Shown here piece by piece: positions 1-9,976 of a DNA stretch of 64,000 bases. A program made the translations under genes and the position numbers. Source of the stretch: Pollenia angustigena (lineage: Eukaryota; Arthropoda; Insecta; Diptera; Polleniidae). Within the stretch, counting starts at the first letter, position 1; each line of letters opens with the position of its first letter. The stretch covers positions 231,127,127 to 231,191,126 of the forward strand of contig OV884056.1 in assembly GCA_930367215.1 (NCBI GenBank), given 5' to 3'. The notes under the pieces were generated by a model. It made no database searches. It worked only from the letters and a program-made list of their open reading frames with translations, and was not told the DNA's origin.

Positions 1-89
1 AATTCAATAAAAACGAACATTTTTGTACACAAAAGTTGATATATTAAAAATAAATCCCGGGATTCGGGATTTCCCGTTTGGCATCCCTA
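1..89. mobile_element. Right end of a hAT-like element (window-edge partial)
   Basis: The window opens inside an element that ends at GGCATCCCTA (80-89). The sequence includes the CCCGGGATTCGGGATTTCCC block also found at 13096-13578, where the same family has two ends and an 8-bp target duplication. The left part lies outside the window, so length and target duplication cannot be checked here. Confidence 0.6.
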
Positions 90-1795
90 GTATGTTTATA
101 CGCACGTTATTTTAGATGGCAGCTTTTTAAAAATTGATAAGTACCTTTCTGATGGAACCGAAGTAACAGGAACTATAAGATATTCTATTGCAACTTTAAA
201 AAATTTTCTAAATTCTAAACCCAAAAAGGTAATCAATCTAGCGGACTTATCCTCTAATGGTCGCTCATTGTTTTGCTTTATACTTGCAATTGCATTTGGA
301 TTTGCATTTTTTTAACAACATCACAAAAATATTTGACATTTCAGTCCCTATATTAACATGTAAAAATTTCGACTTAAAGGCCTTAAAGCAGTAAGAAGCA
401 CTGCTAAGCAATCCATACCACTTGCCATTGTTGTTATTTTTATTCATTGCTGTAATTCAGCGCGAATTAATAATAGCAAGTAAAAATTTGCGGCAAAAAC
501 AATTGCCTTAAAGGAGCACTTTTGAATTTTTAAATGATTGAAAATTTTTAAATGATTGACATATTTAATGAATTAAAAATTTTTTAAATTCAGAAAAGAT
601 TGCCTTTAGATTGCCGAAGTGGGTCTTATTTCAAAAGAATTTGATTTTTTTTAAATCAAATAATAAATTTTCAATTTTGATTATTAAATTGACATATTTT
701 TGGAAAGGACTTAGAACACAATAAATTTTAAATTTGCAAAATCTTTCTCAAAAAACTTTACCAGCAAAACTAGCAAGTCAGGCACATTGACAATATCCAG
801 CTGTAAGATACGAAATTATGTATTCCTGAATTGAATTGTGGTGTAGGGTATCATATGGTCGGGCTTGACCGACTATACTTTCTTACTTGTTTTTTTTTCG
901 TAATAATATTAAAGCCACACCAATTTTACATCTTGAACAAACATTTAAATTTATCTCAAAAATCCGCGAGATATGATTTTTTTTAATTTTTGAGGCTTAT
1001 GACGTTATTGCACAAAGAAATAGTACATAATTAAATTCATACGGCAAATACATGAAATTTTTTAGTTTAAAAAAATTAAATGTTTTATTGTATTAATAAT
1101 ATATATTAAAATAAAAATACAAAATAATTTTTCAAAAATTGTGTACAGTAACATCATAAGCCACATTAATTTAAAAAAACAGCGATTTCCGATATGTTGC
1201 TGTTGTGCAACGAATGTTATGTGATAGTAGACGTTTTAAAGGTGTTCTTAAAAAGGTGCGCAGTATGTTTTAATGAAAGCCCTATTTTGATTTGTTTAAC
1301 TTTTAAGTCAATTATCTTAAAATAATTTTTTTTGTGACATATGATGTTATTACATTAAGCTCTTTATTTGTTTAGCAATTTGTTTTAAATATGACAAGTA
1401 AAATAATTAAGCATATCTTAAAACCCACAAAGCTTCAAGGTTTAAATGTTTTGATAATATTTTTGAGCCCGTTTTGATAACGAATGTTTTTTGCTGACTC
1501 TCGCTCTCTTTTTAGATCACTCCCATCGGAAAAATTAGGAATTGATTACATAAATAACTAAAAAAAAATATGTAATTTTAGAAATAATGCATTCAATAGA
1601 ATCGAGAAGGTAAAGAATGTATTTTTTCTGTTTTTGGAAATTTTTCGTGATTTTTTCTTTCACATATTTTTTTAATAAAAACGTTATAAGTTATTAATTT
1701 CATCCGCAGGATACTTAAAAACAATTTATTACAATACTAGGACAATACTGGTAAGAGTAACGAATTCTGGAATAAAATATGTATTATACAAGATG
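90..1795. other. AT-rich intergenic DNA, no gene recognised
   Basis: No reading frame here resembles a known protein; the short ORF at 265-447 (minus) is in low-complexity AT-rich sequence. The only repeat recognised is the terminal part of the AACAAGTAAG family near 832-893. Confidence 0.5.
832..893 (-). repeat. Terminal fragment of the AACAAGTAAG repeat
   Basis: The stretch GTGGTGTAGGGTATCATATG, then a TCGG...CCGA hairpin and ACTTGTTTT, is nearly identical to the end of the full copy at 5813-6414. On the minus strand it begins AACAAGTAAG. Only the terminal ~60 bp is present. Confidence 0.65.
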
Positions 1796-2501
1796 CAAGG
1801 GAGATCGATTATTCGAATTTTTTCAAAAACTGGTTTCCAATATTCCGAATAGCTGCTATTTAGAAAATCTAAAGATATTATACAAATAAAACCCCAGTTT
1901 TACTTGTAACAATATCAAAGCTTAAACAAAAAACAACAACAATAATCAGTGAGCTTATCTTTTAGTTTTTCTAAAATCTTTGGATAAAGTTTCCTGACGA
2001 TCTGGCCTTAGCAACCAGTGAAATGCGCATAGGAATAGCTTATTCCTTCAACAATAAATTTCAGTTTATCAATAGTATGAAATGGGAATTTAGCACATTT
2101 TAACGAAACTTTTATTTAGGATTATTTATTTCAAATTATTTTGTTTAAGAATTATAAAAACGAAGAGTAATATGAAAATACTTTTTGTATGAAATATCTG
2201 TCAAGTCGTCGTTTACAATTTAAAACCTTTCATTACTTTGTTGTATTCCTTCAATTTTGTTTTAAGTTCTTGGTGTTTTAATAAATGTCATTGATTTCGC
2301 CGGTATGTTGTAGTTTTAAGCATGAAGATATGCTAGAACTACTTAAGAGTTTTCATTCATTTGGCAGCATATTTAAGTAAAGTATTATTTGCAGTCTCTT
2401 AAGAACTACTTGGAACAGAGTCAAGTTTTACTTGGCGTATATTTTCAGCACCATTGTCTTTTAAATCAGTTTGAAATATCACCAGAGATGACATCTTTAT
2501 A

Positions 2502-2568
<67 letters not shown>

Positions 2569-2926
2569 TAGAATACTGTCCAATTCCTCAGCTGAAGATT
2601 TTTTTTGTAGTATTTTGAATTGTTTTTGGTTTTTGTTACAAGAACACGCGCTTATGTAATCGATTTGTATTTACATTGCTCATAATGTTTTTTGACTTTT
2701 GTTACATTTTGTTTTGTCGTTCTTCATAAAAAGTTGAAGTTTGCCCAATATTCAATAAGAAAAATACTTTAATTACGGGTACATTTATAACAAAAATAAC
2801 CGGTTTATTTGACCAAAATAACCGATTTATTCGATATTCGAAAAATGGATATTTTAAGATATTCGACTTGGGCAAAACTAAAATAACCGGTTAAAACCGG
2901 CCGAATACTATTCGACCGATCTCCCT
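1796..2926. mobile_element. Non-autonomous hAT-type element, 1.13 kb
   Basis: Imperfect terminal inverted repeats (CAAGGGAGATCG on the left; TAGGGAGATCGG read inward from the right) are flanked by 8-bp direct repeats ACAAGATG (1788-1795) and ACAAGATA (2927-2934). An 8-bp target duplication with such ends is typical of hAT transposons. Subterminal AACCGG/TTCGAAT motifs recur at the right end. No transposase frame is visible. Related fragments lie at 23950-24125, 53630-53805 and inside 55447-56845. Confidence 0.7.
2505..2563. repeat. (AT)n microsatellite
   Basis: An uninterrupted run of AT dinucleotides, about 59 bp, within the hAT-type element. Confidence 0.97.
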
Positions 2927-2934
2927 ACAAGATA

Positions 2935-3705
2935 TGTTTTACATTCGTAATGTATTATATTGATTACATTTTCCTGCTGGGCTTTTAAATTAGTAAATGA
3001 GTTAGGCTCTAAATAAAATTTTATACAACTATGTAAAACATTAGAACATTTTATTATATCATTTCGCAATGATAATTCTTAAAACAAATAAAGGCGAGAA
3101 ACTTAAGAATTTTGTTATTATGTATTTTAAAATTGTGAAAACTTGTTTTTACCACGAAATTAGTTTCCTGCTTTAAAAATTGTATACGTAACTACTTGAA
3201 TGAAACTATGTGCATTAGGGTGATAACCTTTTTGGGCGTCATTCTCCCAAGGGTCTATCTTACGGTTAATATTGTTTTGATAATAAAAAACTTTTTTTTA
3301 CTTTAATGTGGTAAAAAAAACTACACTCTCCAAGAGCGATTTCTAAAATCTATTAAATATTTTTTTGTATTTTTGTTTTTAATAACTTTATACAAAAATT
3401 ATAACATTATATGGTTATGACTAGTTATTAAAAGAAATAAAATTCAAGTTCAGTGTATGAAACGATTTACAAAGTTGATATACATATGTATGTATGTCTT
3501 GCACTAATTTAATTAACGCTATGCTCATATATTACTGCGTTTTTGATTTGAAATTGCAGACGGTGTACGGTATGGCCCTAATGTACATATATATGGAAAA
3601 ATTTGAAATCTATAAATTATAATATTTAATTTATTTTCCGGCAGTCTTTTATTAGACAATTATAGATGTCAAATTTACATATCACATTTCATTCTCTATA
3701 GCAAA
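2935..3705. other. AT-rich intergenic DNA, no gene recognised
   Basis: No supported coding sequence, RNA gene or repeat boundary was found; it holds short homopolymer runs and a TACATATGTATGTATG tract near 3480. Confidence 0.45.
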
Positions 3706-3713
3706 CTGACAAC

Positions 3714-4437
3714 CAGGGAAACCGTAAATATGAGTTTGCATATTTTTATTTGTGCGACCAATGAAGGCAGAAACAATATATTTATCCGTTTTAGAGCTTT
3801 TAATGAGTTTTGGTATAGATTTTTTAGTGCATATTTCACAGTTTTTACCCCTTACAGCTTTTTTCCATATTTAAACTGAAAAAAGCTTTTTCCCATCATT
3901 TTTTCAGTTTAATGTGCAAATTTCACCTTTTTTAATCATGTTTAGCGAATCAGTTGTAAGCTTAAGTAGGTTGTCACTAATAAATGTTATTCAAAACTGT
4001 TAAATTTTATACATAAGTAAAATTTAAGGAAAATGCAATTCCAATACGTTTGTTGTCATGTGTGTAATGCAAAAATAGAAATCTGACCCATCTTTTAGTA
4101 TACCGAACGACTCAGAAACATTTTTTTAAGTGATTTTTGCATATCCGTCCGTCTGGCTGGTTGTCTGTCCATGAATGCCTTGTGCGCAAGTACGAGCTAC
4201 AATTTGTAGATAATTTGATAAAATTTGGTAAATACGTTTTAATTGTCAGAAGGATAAAAGCCTAAATGGTGAGTATAACATTACAAATAATTTTAGTTTG
4301 TTGAATACTTTGTTTTCAAATAAGGTATTTTCTTAAGCATATTTTTAAAAATGTGCAAAAAGTGCATATTTTTAAGCTTTAAGTGCATATTCAATGCGCA
4401 TAAATCACTTTTTTAGAGAATATTTCCGGTGTCCCTG
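3714..4437. mobile_element. Non-autonomous hAT-type element, 0.72 kb
   Basis: The ends CAGGGAAACCGTAAATAT (left) and CAGGGACACCGGAAATAT (right, read inward) form inverted repeats flanked by 8-bp duplications CTGACAAC (3706-3713) and CTGATAAC (4438-4445). Near both ends the motif TGCATATTT/TGCAAATTT recurs several times, the usual layout of subterminal transposase-binding sites in hAT elements. No transposase coding survives. A fragment of the AACAAGTAAG repeat is nested at about 4085-4270. Confidence 0.75.
4085..4270. repeat. Nested fragment of the AACAAGTAAG repeat (internal part)
   Basis: The run from GTATACCGAACGACTCAG through CTTGTGCGCAAGTACGAG to TTTGATAAAATTTGG parallels 5905-6050 of the full copy, with about 15-20% differences by eye. 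It lacks both family termini. Confidence 0.6.
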
Positions 4438-4445
4438 CTGATAAC

Positions 4446-5655
4446 ATTTTAATCGCGTTGAATATTTATGAGAACAATCTATTAATGTTAAACATATATA
4501 ATGTTTACATTTAGAAGTTTATATATTTATTTATTGATTATCAACTTTTTTATATGATATTTTTCCACTTTTGTTTGAAGAATATTTATTAATAATTTAA
4601 TTTACCTTTACTAACACAATTCGCCATTAAGAAACAAAAACAAATATTAAAATTAATTTCAATTTTTAAACTGGACATTTTGTAAATAGTACCACACACA
4701 GCACGTTTATCTTTAATTTTTTTTCTATTTTTTATTCAGAAAATTAGCTAATTTCGTTTGATTTCTGTTTAATATATTTTCTTTTAGAGTTTAACCTTTA
4801 TTCCCGAAAACATTTTACTTGAGTAATTTTTTTTTCTTGAAATGCGTTTCAAATAAACCAGTCGTCCGTCAGTCCTCTCCATAAAGCACCGCAACGTTTC
4901 ACGTTCAAAATGATAATGATTTTCATAATATAAAAGTTTTTGAAAATATATTATACTTAAAAATACATACAACAAAATAAAGTTAAAAAATAAATAAATA
5001 AATAAACATTTCATTAAAGATTTGGTGGACATTATTATGTTTTTTATATCATATTGCTATGTATGTATATATAATAATATACATACATAGATAAATATAA
5101 ACATACAATGTACGAATGGATTTTGTGAAAAAAGAGTATCTTTAGCATAGATAATAATAATAATAAAAATAAATAAATCAATAGCAATAAGCAAAACAAT
5201 TACCTTATATCATAAAACAATTTATTTTATTATAATTATAAATAAGTATGTATGTCTTATGAAAAACTGGACTTGGGCGTTGCCAATTACTTTTTCATTA
5301 CAAATAAGATGTAATGTAATCGGCAGTTGGCAAATACAAATTAAAAATTCTATTGTATTTTGTTTTTGACATTTACCAATTACTGTAATTAGAAATCGAG
5401 AAGTGCCGTTTAAAAATTTTTACAAAAATGAAAATTACGTTTAAGATTTGTTAAAAAATTTCATAAATTTATTTCACAAGTATTAATAATATAAAACAGA
5501 AAAGTTTGCAAATAAATATGAATATTAAATCGAAGAGGTAACATTACCGTAAATATTGTTATAGTAAACAGTTTAACGTGTTCGTAAAGTTTAAATTAAA
5601 AGTCCTTTAAATTAAAATTTTGTAATTGGTGACACTCTATAATATTTTATGAATT
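4446..5655. other. AT-rich intergenic DNA, no gene recognised
   Basis: Contains simple sequence (TATGTATG/TATACATACATA near 5057-5107 and TAATAATAA near 5150). The 82-codon minus-strand ORF at 4784-5032 has a leucine/phenylalanine-rich first half and no recognised homologue, so it is not called as a gene. Confidence 0.45.
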
Positions 5656-5750
5656 GGGGATGCCAAACGTGTAGTTAATACCGAAATTTTCAATTTATCT
5701 ACATTAATGTACAAAAAATGCTCGTTTTTATTGAATTTTTATACCTTATT
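5656..5750. mobile_element. Solo left end of the GGGATGCCAAACG hAT-like family
   Basis: GGGATGCCAAACGTG followed by GTACAAAAAATGCTCG and TTTTTATTGAATTTTT matches, in reverse complement, the element end at 1-89. No partner end was found downstream. Confidence 0.5.
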
Positions 5751-5812
5751 CAAAAAAAAATTTTTTTTTAAATTGCATTTTGAGTTATATATTTTATCGT
5801 AAATAATTCTTA

Positions 5813-6414
5813 TTATACCCACACCACAATAGTGGAGAGGGTATTATGCATTTGTGCTGATGTGTGTCACGCCTTAAAATATTGGTCCTACCCCCACCTT
5901 AAAGTATACCGATCGACTCAGAATCACTTTCTGAGTCGAACTAACGATGTCCGTCCGGCTGGCAGGCTGGCTGGATGTCCATGTAACCTTGTGCGCAAAG
6001 TACAGGTCGCATTTTGGAGATAATTTGATAAAATTTGGGATATAAGTTCTTATTGACACAAGGACCAAGCCTTTTGAAAATGGGCCAAATCTTAGGACCA
6101 CGAGGGAAGATATGGGGAAATTGGAAATAGGACCACGAGGGGAGATAGGGCCAATTTCTGCCTCTCAAACCGAGTTTAATGAAATTCAAAACATAGATAG
6201 CTCCATATCTATATGGACACATAAGCTATACAGTTTTTCAAAAATAGGACCACAAGGGGAGGTAGGGGGCCCCTCACACCCGATTTTAATGAGTTTTATA
6301 AACATAGATAAATCCATATTTATATAAACATATAAGCATGACGTGTTTTTTAATACTGTGGTGTAGGGTATCATATGGTCGGGCTTGACCGACTATTCTT
6401 TCTTACTTGTTTTT
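5813..6414 (-). repeat. Full copy of the AACAAGTAAG dispersed repeat, ~600 bp
   Basis: Read on the minus strand it starts AACAAGTAAGA, then a TCGGTCAAGCCCGA hairpin and ATACCCTACACCA, and ends with ACACCACAATAG-type sequence and GGTATAAT. The layout (AACAAGTAAG, hairpin, ATACCC...CACC at one end, GGTG...GGGTATAA at the other) is shared with 25617-26970 and 13917-14122. No transposase, tailed 3' end or target duplication is seen, so the superfamily is unknown. ORFs in it are incidental. Confidence 0.7.
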
Positions 6415-6497
6415 AAGTTAAATTTGTTGTTGTTTGAAAATGACGCTTATTTAAATATTTATTGTTTATTTTTTTTTTTGATTAAAATATGACGATT

Positions 6498-6720
6498 ATT
6501 TAAGAAGAAGAGACACTGCAGCACTTACCCAATTAGATGAGCGATAAACACCTATAAAAGTGAAAATAACCCGTGATGAAGAAAAATTAAGAAAATTTTA
6601 TCTGGCACTGGCAGGAGATAAAATAACGTATTAGGTTAAGATTTGATTAATTATTGTTAGTTCATATTTAATATATGAAGATTCAATAAAAAAATTATTA
6701 AGAAAAAAAAAAAAAAAAAA
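6498..6720 (+). mobile_element. 5'-truncated Jockey 3' end with poly(A)
   Basis: From TTAAGAAGAAGAGACACTGC onward the sequence matches the last ORF2 codons and 3' UTR of Jockey copy C (48050-48254): the ORF2 stop region, the TAGGTTAAGATTTGATTAAT block and AAGATTCAATAAA. It ends in a run of 19 A (6702-6720). This is a severely 5'-truncated insertion of ~220 bp, the usual product of incomplete target-primed reverse transcription. Confidence 0.85.
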
Positions 6721-7119
6721 TTTTAGGATTTAACACTTTGCTAGAATTTGACACGTTTTTTTGAGACACTGAATCCAATGGTGTAACCGTTTTATAGGTT
6801 AGCTCTTGTTTTCGAGATATACTGTTATTTCGAAAATGGCTGCACAACATACATATATTCGCGTAACTTAAAAACGGCTTAGTTCATTGAAATTACTAAA
6901 AAAAAAAAGAAAATCCGAAATAAAATTACCTTTAAGAATATTTGTATGGGAGCACCGCTAAGGGGTTAAGATATATAGCAAGTATCTTTTGAGAAAATGT
7001 TAAGAACAAAAAAATCATAGACATAACAGATTTTAATCATTTATGACTTGTTTTGTTTGCAACTTCGTTTATTATATGTTCGGAAAAAATAAGAAGCATA
7101 GCTGCATTTTCCAAAGCGT
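6721..7119. other. Intergenic DNA, no gene recognised
   Basis: No supported feature. The ORF at 7041-7235 (minus) is antisense to the reverse-transcriptase fragment that follows. Confidence 0.4.
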
Positions 7120-7300
7120 GTACCTGCATTAAATTTAAGCTCTACAGCAATAGACATTCCTTTAAAAAACGAAACTACGCACTTAGGAGTGCTTATAAAT
7201 AAAAAGCTTACGTTTAAACAACACATAAATAACATTTGTTAGAAAGCAGTAAGATGAGACTGCGCTCTTTACCCCTTACAAAACAAAATATCGGAACTTA
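7120..7300 (+). pseudogene. Jockey-like reverse transcriptase fragment, C-terminal region
   Basis: Frame beginning near 7123 reads a stretch containing THLGVLINKKLTFKQHI, the signature just downstream of the RT catalytic core in Jockey-clade ORF2 proteins (compare KYLGVHIDRRLTWSRHI in Jockey A). It then hits an in-frame stop and continues to ALYPLQNKISEL. The palindromic array begins at 7301 within this frame. After the array the same frame may resume with KLKSKIYI (12590 on), as expected if the array landed in an older RT relic. It belongs to a different Jockey family from A, B and C. Confidence 0.6.
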
Positions 7301-9962
7301 ATTATTAGTATTGTGGTTATTTTATTGAACTATTTATGGTTTTTAATCCAAATTTTCAATATTTTTAATTAGGCTTAAGTTCATTAAATTTAATTTTCAT
7401 TAAATTATTTTTATGAAGAAAGGAATTTTACAACATGAAAATTAATTAAAATTTATTGATAATTTTTCATTCTTGACTCAATCTGGGCTCGAACCCAGGT
7501 GTTTACGGACAGGTTACCCTGACATGTTTCGATTGCAACCACTCAATCTCCTCAGAGGGCTTGCCGTTTAACACTCGCAGCCATCGACGACTGCTGACGT
7601 CATTAGTCAAACATCAATCCTTAAACCAAATTGTATTCAACCTTTGGTAGATCGAAATTTGCTTTGAATGATTATCTATTTTAATTTATTTTAACATGTT
7701 ATTCCTTTACTTCTGTTTTTTCGTACTTTTGTCAAGAATTCTTCTTGAAGTTCAAAGTACAAATTTTTTGTTTTTTCATTTTTTTTTTTTTGTCTTTCTT
7801 TTTCTTGTTGACCTTTTCAGCACAACTTGAAGGACAAATGCAAACATAGAGCTCGTGCCCTAGCTTTAACAATTATTAGTATTGTGGTTATTTTATTGAA
7901 CTATTTATGGTTTTTAATCCAAATTTTCAATATTTTTAATTAGGCTTAAGTTCATTAAATTTAATTTTCATTAAATTATTTTTATGAAGAAAGGAATTTT
8001 ACAACATGAAAATTAATTAAAATTTATTGATAATTTTTCATTCTTGACTCAATCTGGGCTCGAACCCAGGTGTTTACGGACAGGTTACCCTGACATGTTT
8101 CGATTGCAACCACTCAATCTCCTCAGAGGGCTTGCCGTTTAACACTCGCAGCCATCGACGACTGCTGACGTCATTAGTCAAACATCAATCCTTAAACCAA
8201 ATTGTATTCAACCTTTGGTAGATCGAAATTTGCTTTGAATGATTATCTATTTTAATTTATTTTAACATGTTATTCCTTTACTTCTGTTTTTTCGTACTTT
8301 TGTCAAGAATTCTTCTTGAAGTTCAAAGTACAAATTTTTTGTTTTTTCATTTTTTTTTTGTCTTTCTTTTTCTTGTTGACCTTTTCAGCACAACTTGAAG
8401 GACAAATGCAAACATAGAGCTCGTGCCCTAGCTTTAACAATTATTAGTATTGTGGTTATTTTATTGAACTATTTATGGTTTTTAATCCCAATTTTCAATA
8501 TTTTTAATTAGGCTTAAGTTCATTAAATTTAATTTTCATTAAATTATTTTTATGAAGAAAGGAATTTTACAACATGAAAATTAATTAAAATTTATTGATA
8601 ATTTTTCATTCTTGACTCAATCTGGGCTCGAACCCAGGTGTTTACGGACAGGTTACCCTGACATGTTTCGATTGCAACCACTCAATCTCCTCAGAGGGCT
8701 TGCCGTTTAACACTCGCAGCCATCGACGACTGCTGACGTCATTAGTCAAACATCAATCCTTAAACCAAATTGTATTCAACCTTTGGTAGATCGAAATTTG
8801 CTTTGAATGATTATCTATTTTAATTTATTTTAACATGTTATTCCTTTACTTCTGTTTTTTCGTACTTTTGTCAAGAATTCTTCTTGAAGTTCAAAGTACA
8901 AATTTTTTTGTTTTTTCATTTTTTTTTTTTTTGTCTTTCTTTTTCTTGTTGACCTTTTCAGCACAACTTGAAGGACAAATGCAAACATAGAGCTCGTGCC
9001 CTAGCTTTAACAATTATTAGTATTGTGGTTATTTTATTGAACTATTTATGGTTTTTAATCCAAATTTTCAATATTTTTAATTAGGCTTAAGTTCATTAAA
9101 TTTAATTTTCATTAAATTATTTTTATGAAGAAAGGAATTTTACAACATGAAAATTAATTAAAATTTATTGATAATTTTTCATTTTTGACTCAATCTGGGC
9201 TCGAACCCAGGTGTTTACGGACAGGTTACCCTGACATGTTTCGATTGCAACCACTCAATCTCCTCAGAGGGCTTGCCGTTTAACACTCGCAGCCATCGAC
9301 GACTGCTGACGTCATTAGTCAAACATCAATCCTTAAACCAAATTGTATTCAACCTTTGGTAGATCGAAATTTGCTTTGAATGATTATCTATTTTAATTTA
9401 TTTTAACATGTTATTCCTTTACTTCTGTTTTTTCGTACTTTTGTCAAGAATTCTTCTTGAAGTTCAAAGTACAAATTTTTTGTTTTTTCATTTTTTTTTT
9501 TTTTGTCTTTCTTTTTCTTGTTGACCTTTTCAGCACAACTTGAAGGACAAATGCAAACATAGAGCTCGTGCCCTAGCTTTAACAATTATTAGTATTGTGG
9601 TTATTTTATTGAACTATTTATGGTTTTTAATCCAAATTTTCAATATTTTTAATTAGGCTTAAGTTCATTAAATTTAATTTTCATTAAATTATTTTTATGA
9701 AGAAAGGAATTTTACAACATGAAAATTAATTAAAATTTATTGATAATTTTTCATTCTTGACTCAATCTGGGCTCGAACCCAGGTGTTTACGGACAGGTTA
9801 CCCTGACATGTTTCGATTGCAACCACTCAATCTCCTCAGAGGGCTTGCCGTTTAACACTCGCAGCCATCGACGACTGCTGACGTCATTAGTCAAACATCA
9901 ATCCTTAAACCAAATTGTATTCAACCTTTGGTAGATCGAAATTTGCTTTGAATGATTATCTA
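7301..9962 (-). repeat. Left arm of the palindrome (about 4.7 units)
   Basis: Unit lengths are 571, 568, 573 and 572 bp plus a 378-bp partial unit at the centre. The tRNA-like core reads on the minus strand; its B-box complement GGCTCGAACC is at 7486-7495 in the first unit. Unit length varies with a T run near the sequence TTGTCTTTCTTTTTC. Confidence 0.9.
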
Positions 9963-9976
9963 TAAATAAATTAAAA

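Noticed and set aside
4784..5032. 82-codon minus-strand ORF as a small membrane protein
   Set aside because: The hydrophobic first half arises from AT-rich simple sequence; no conserved motif, splice signal or context supports it.
5832..6374. Overlapping ORFs in the AACAAGTAAG repeat
   Set aside because: Both strands give similar-length ORFs with no domain; they follow from locally higher GC content.
9403..9585. Lys-rich 60-codon ORF in the array
   Set aside because: It occurs in one unit only because of homopolymer length; other units shift the frame.
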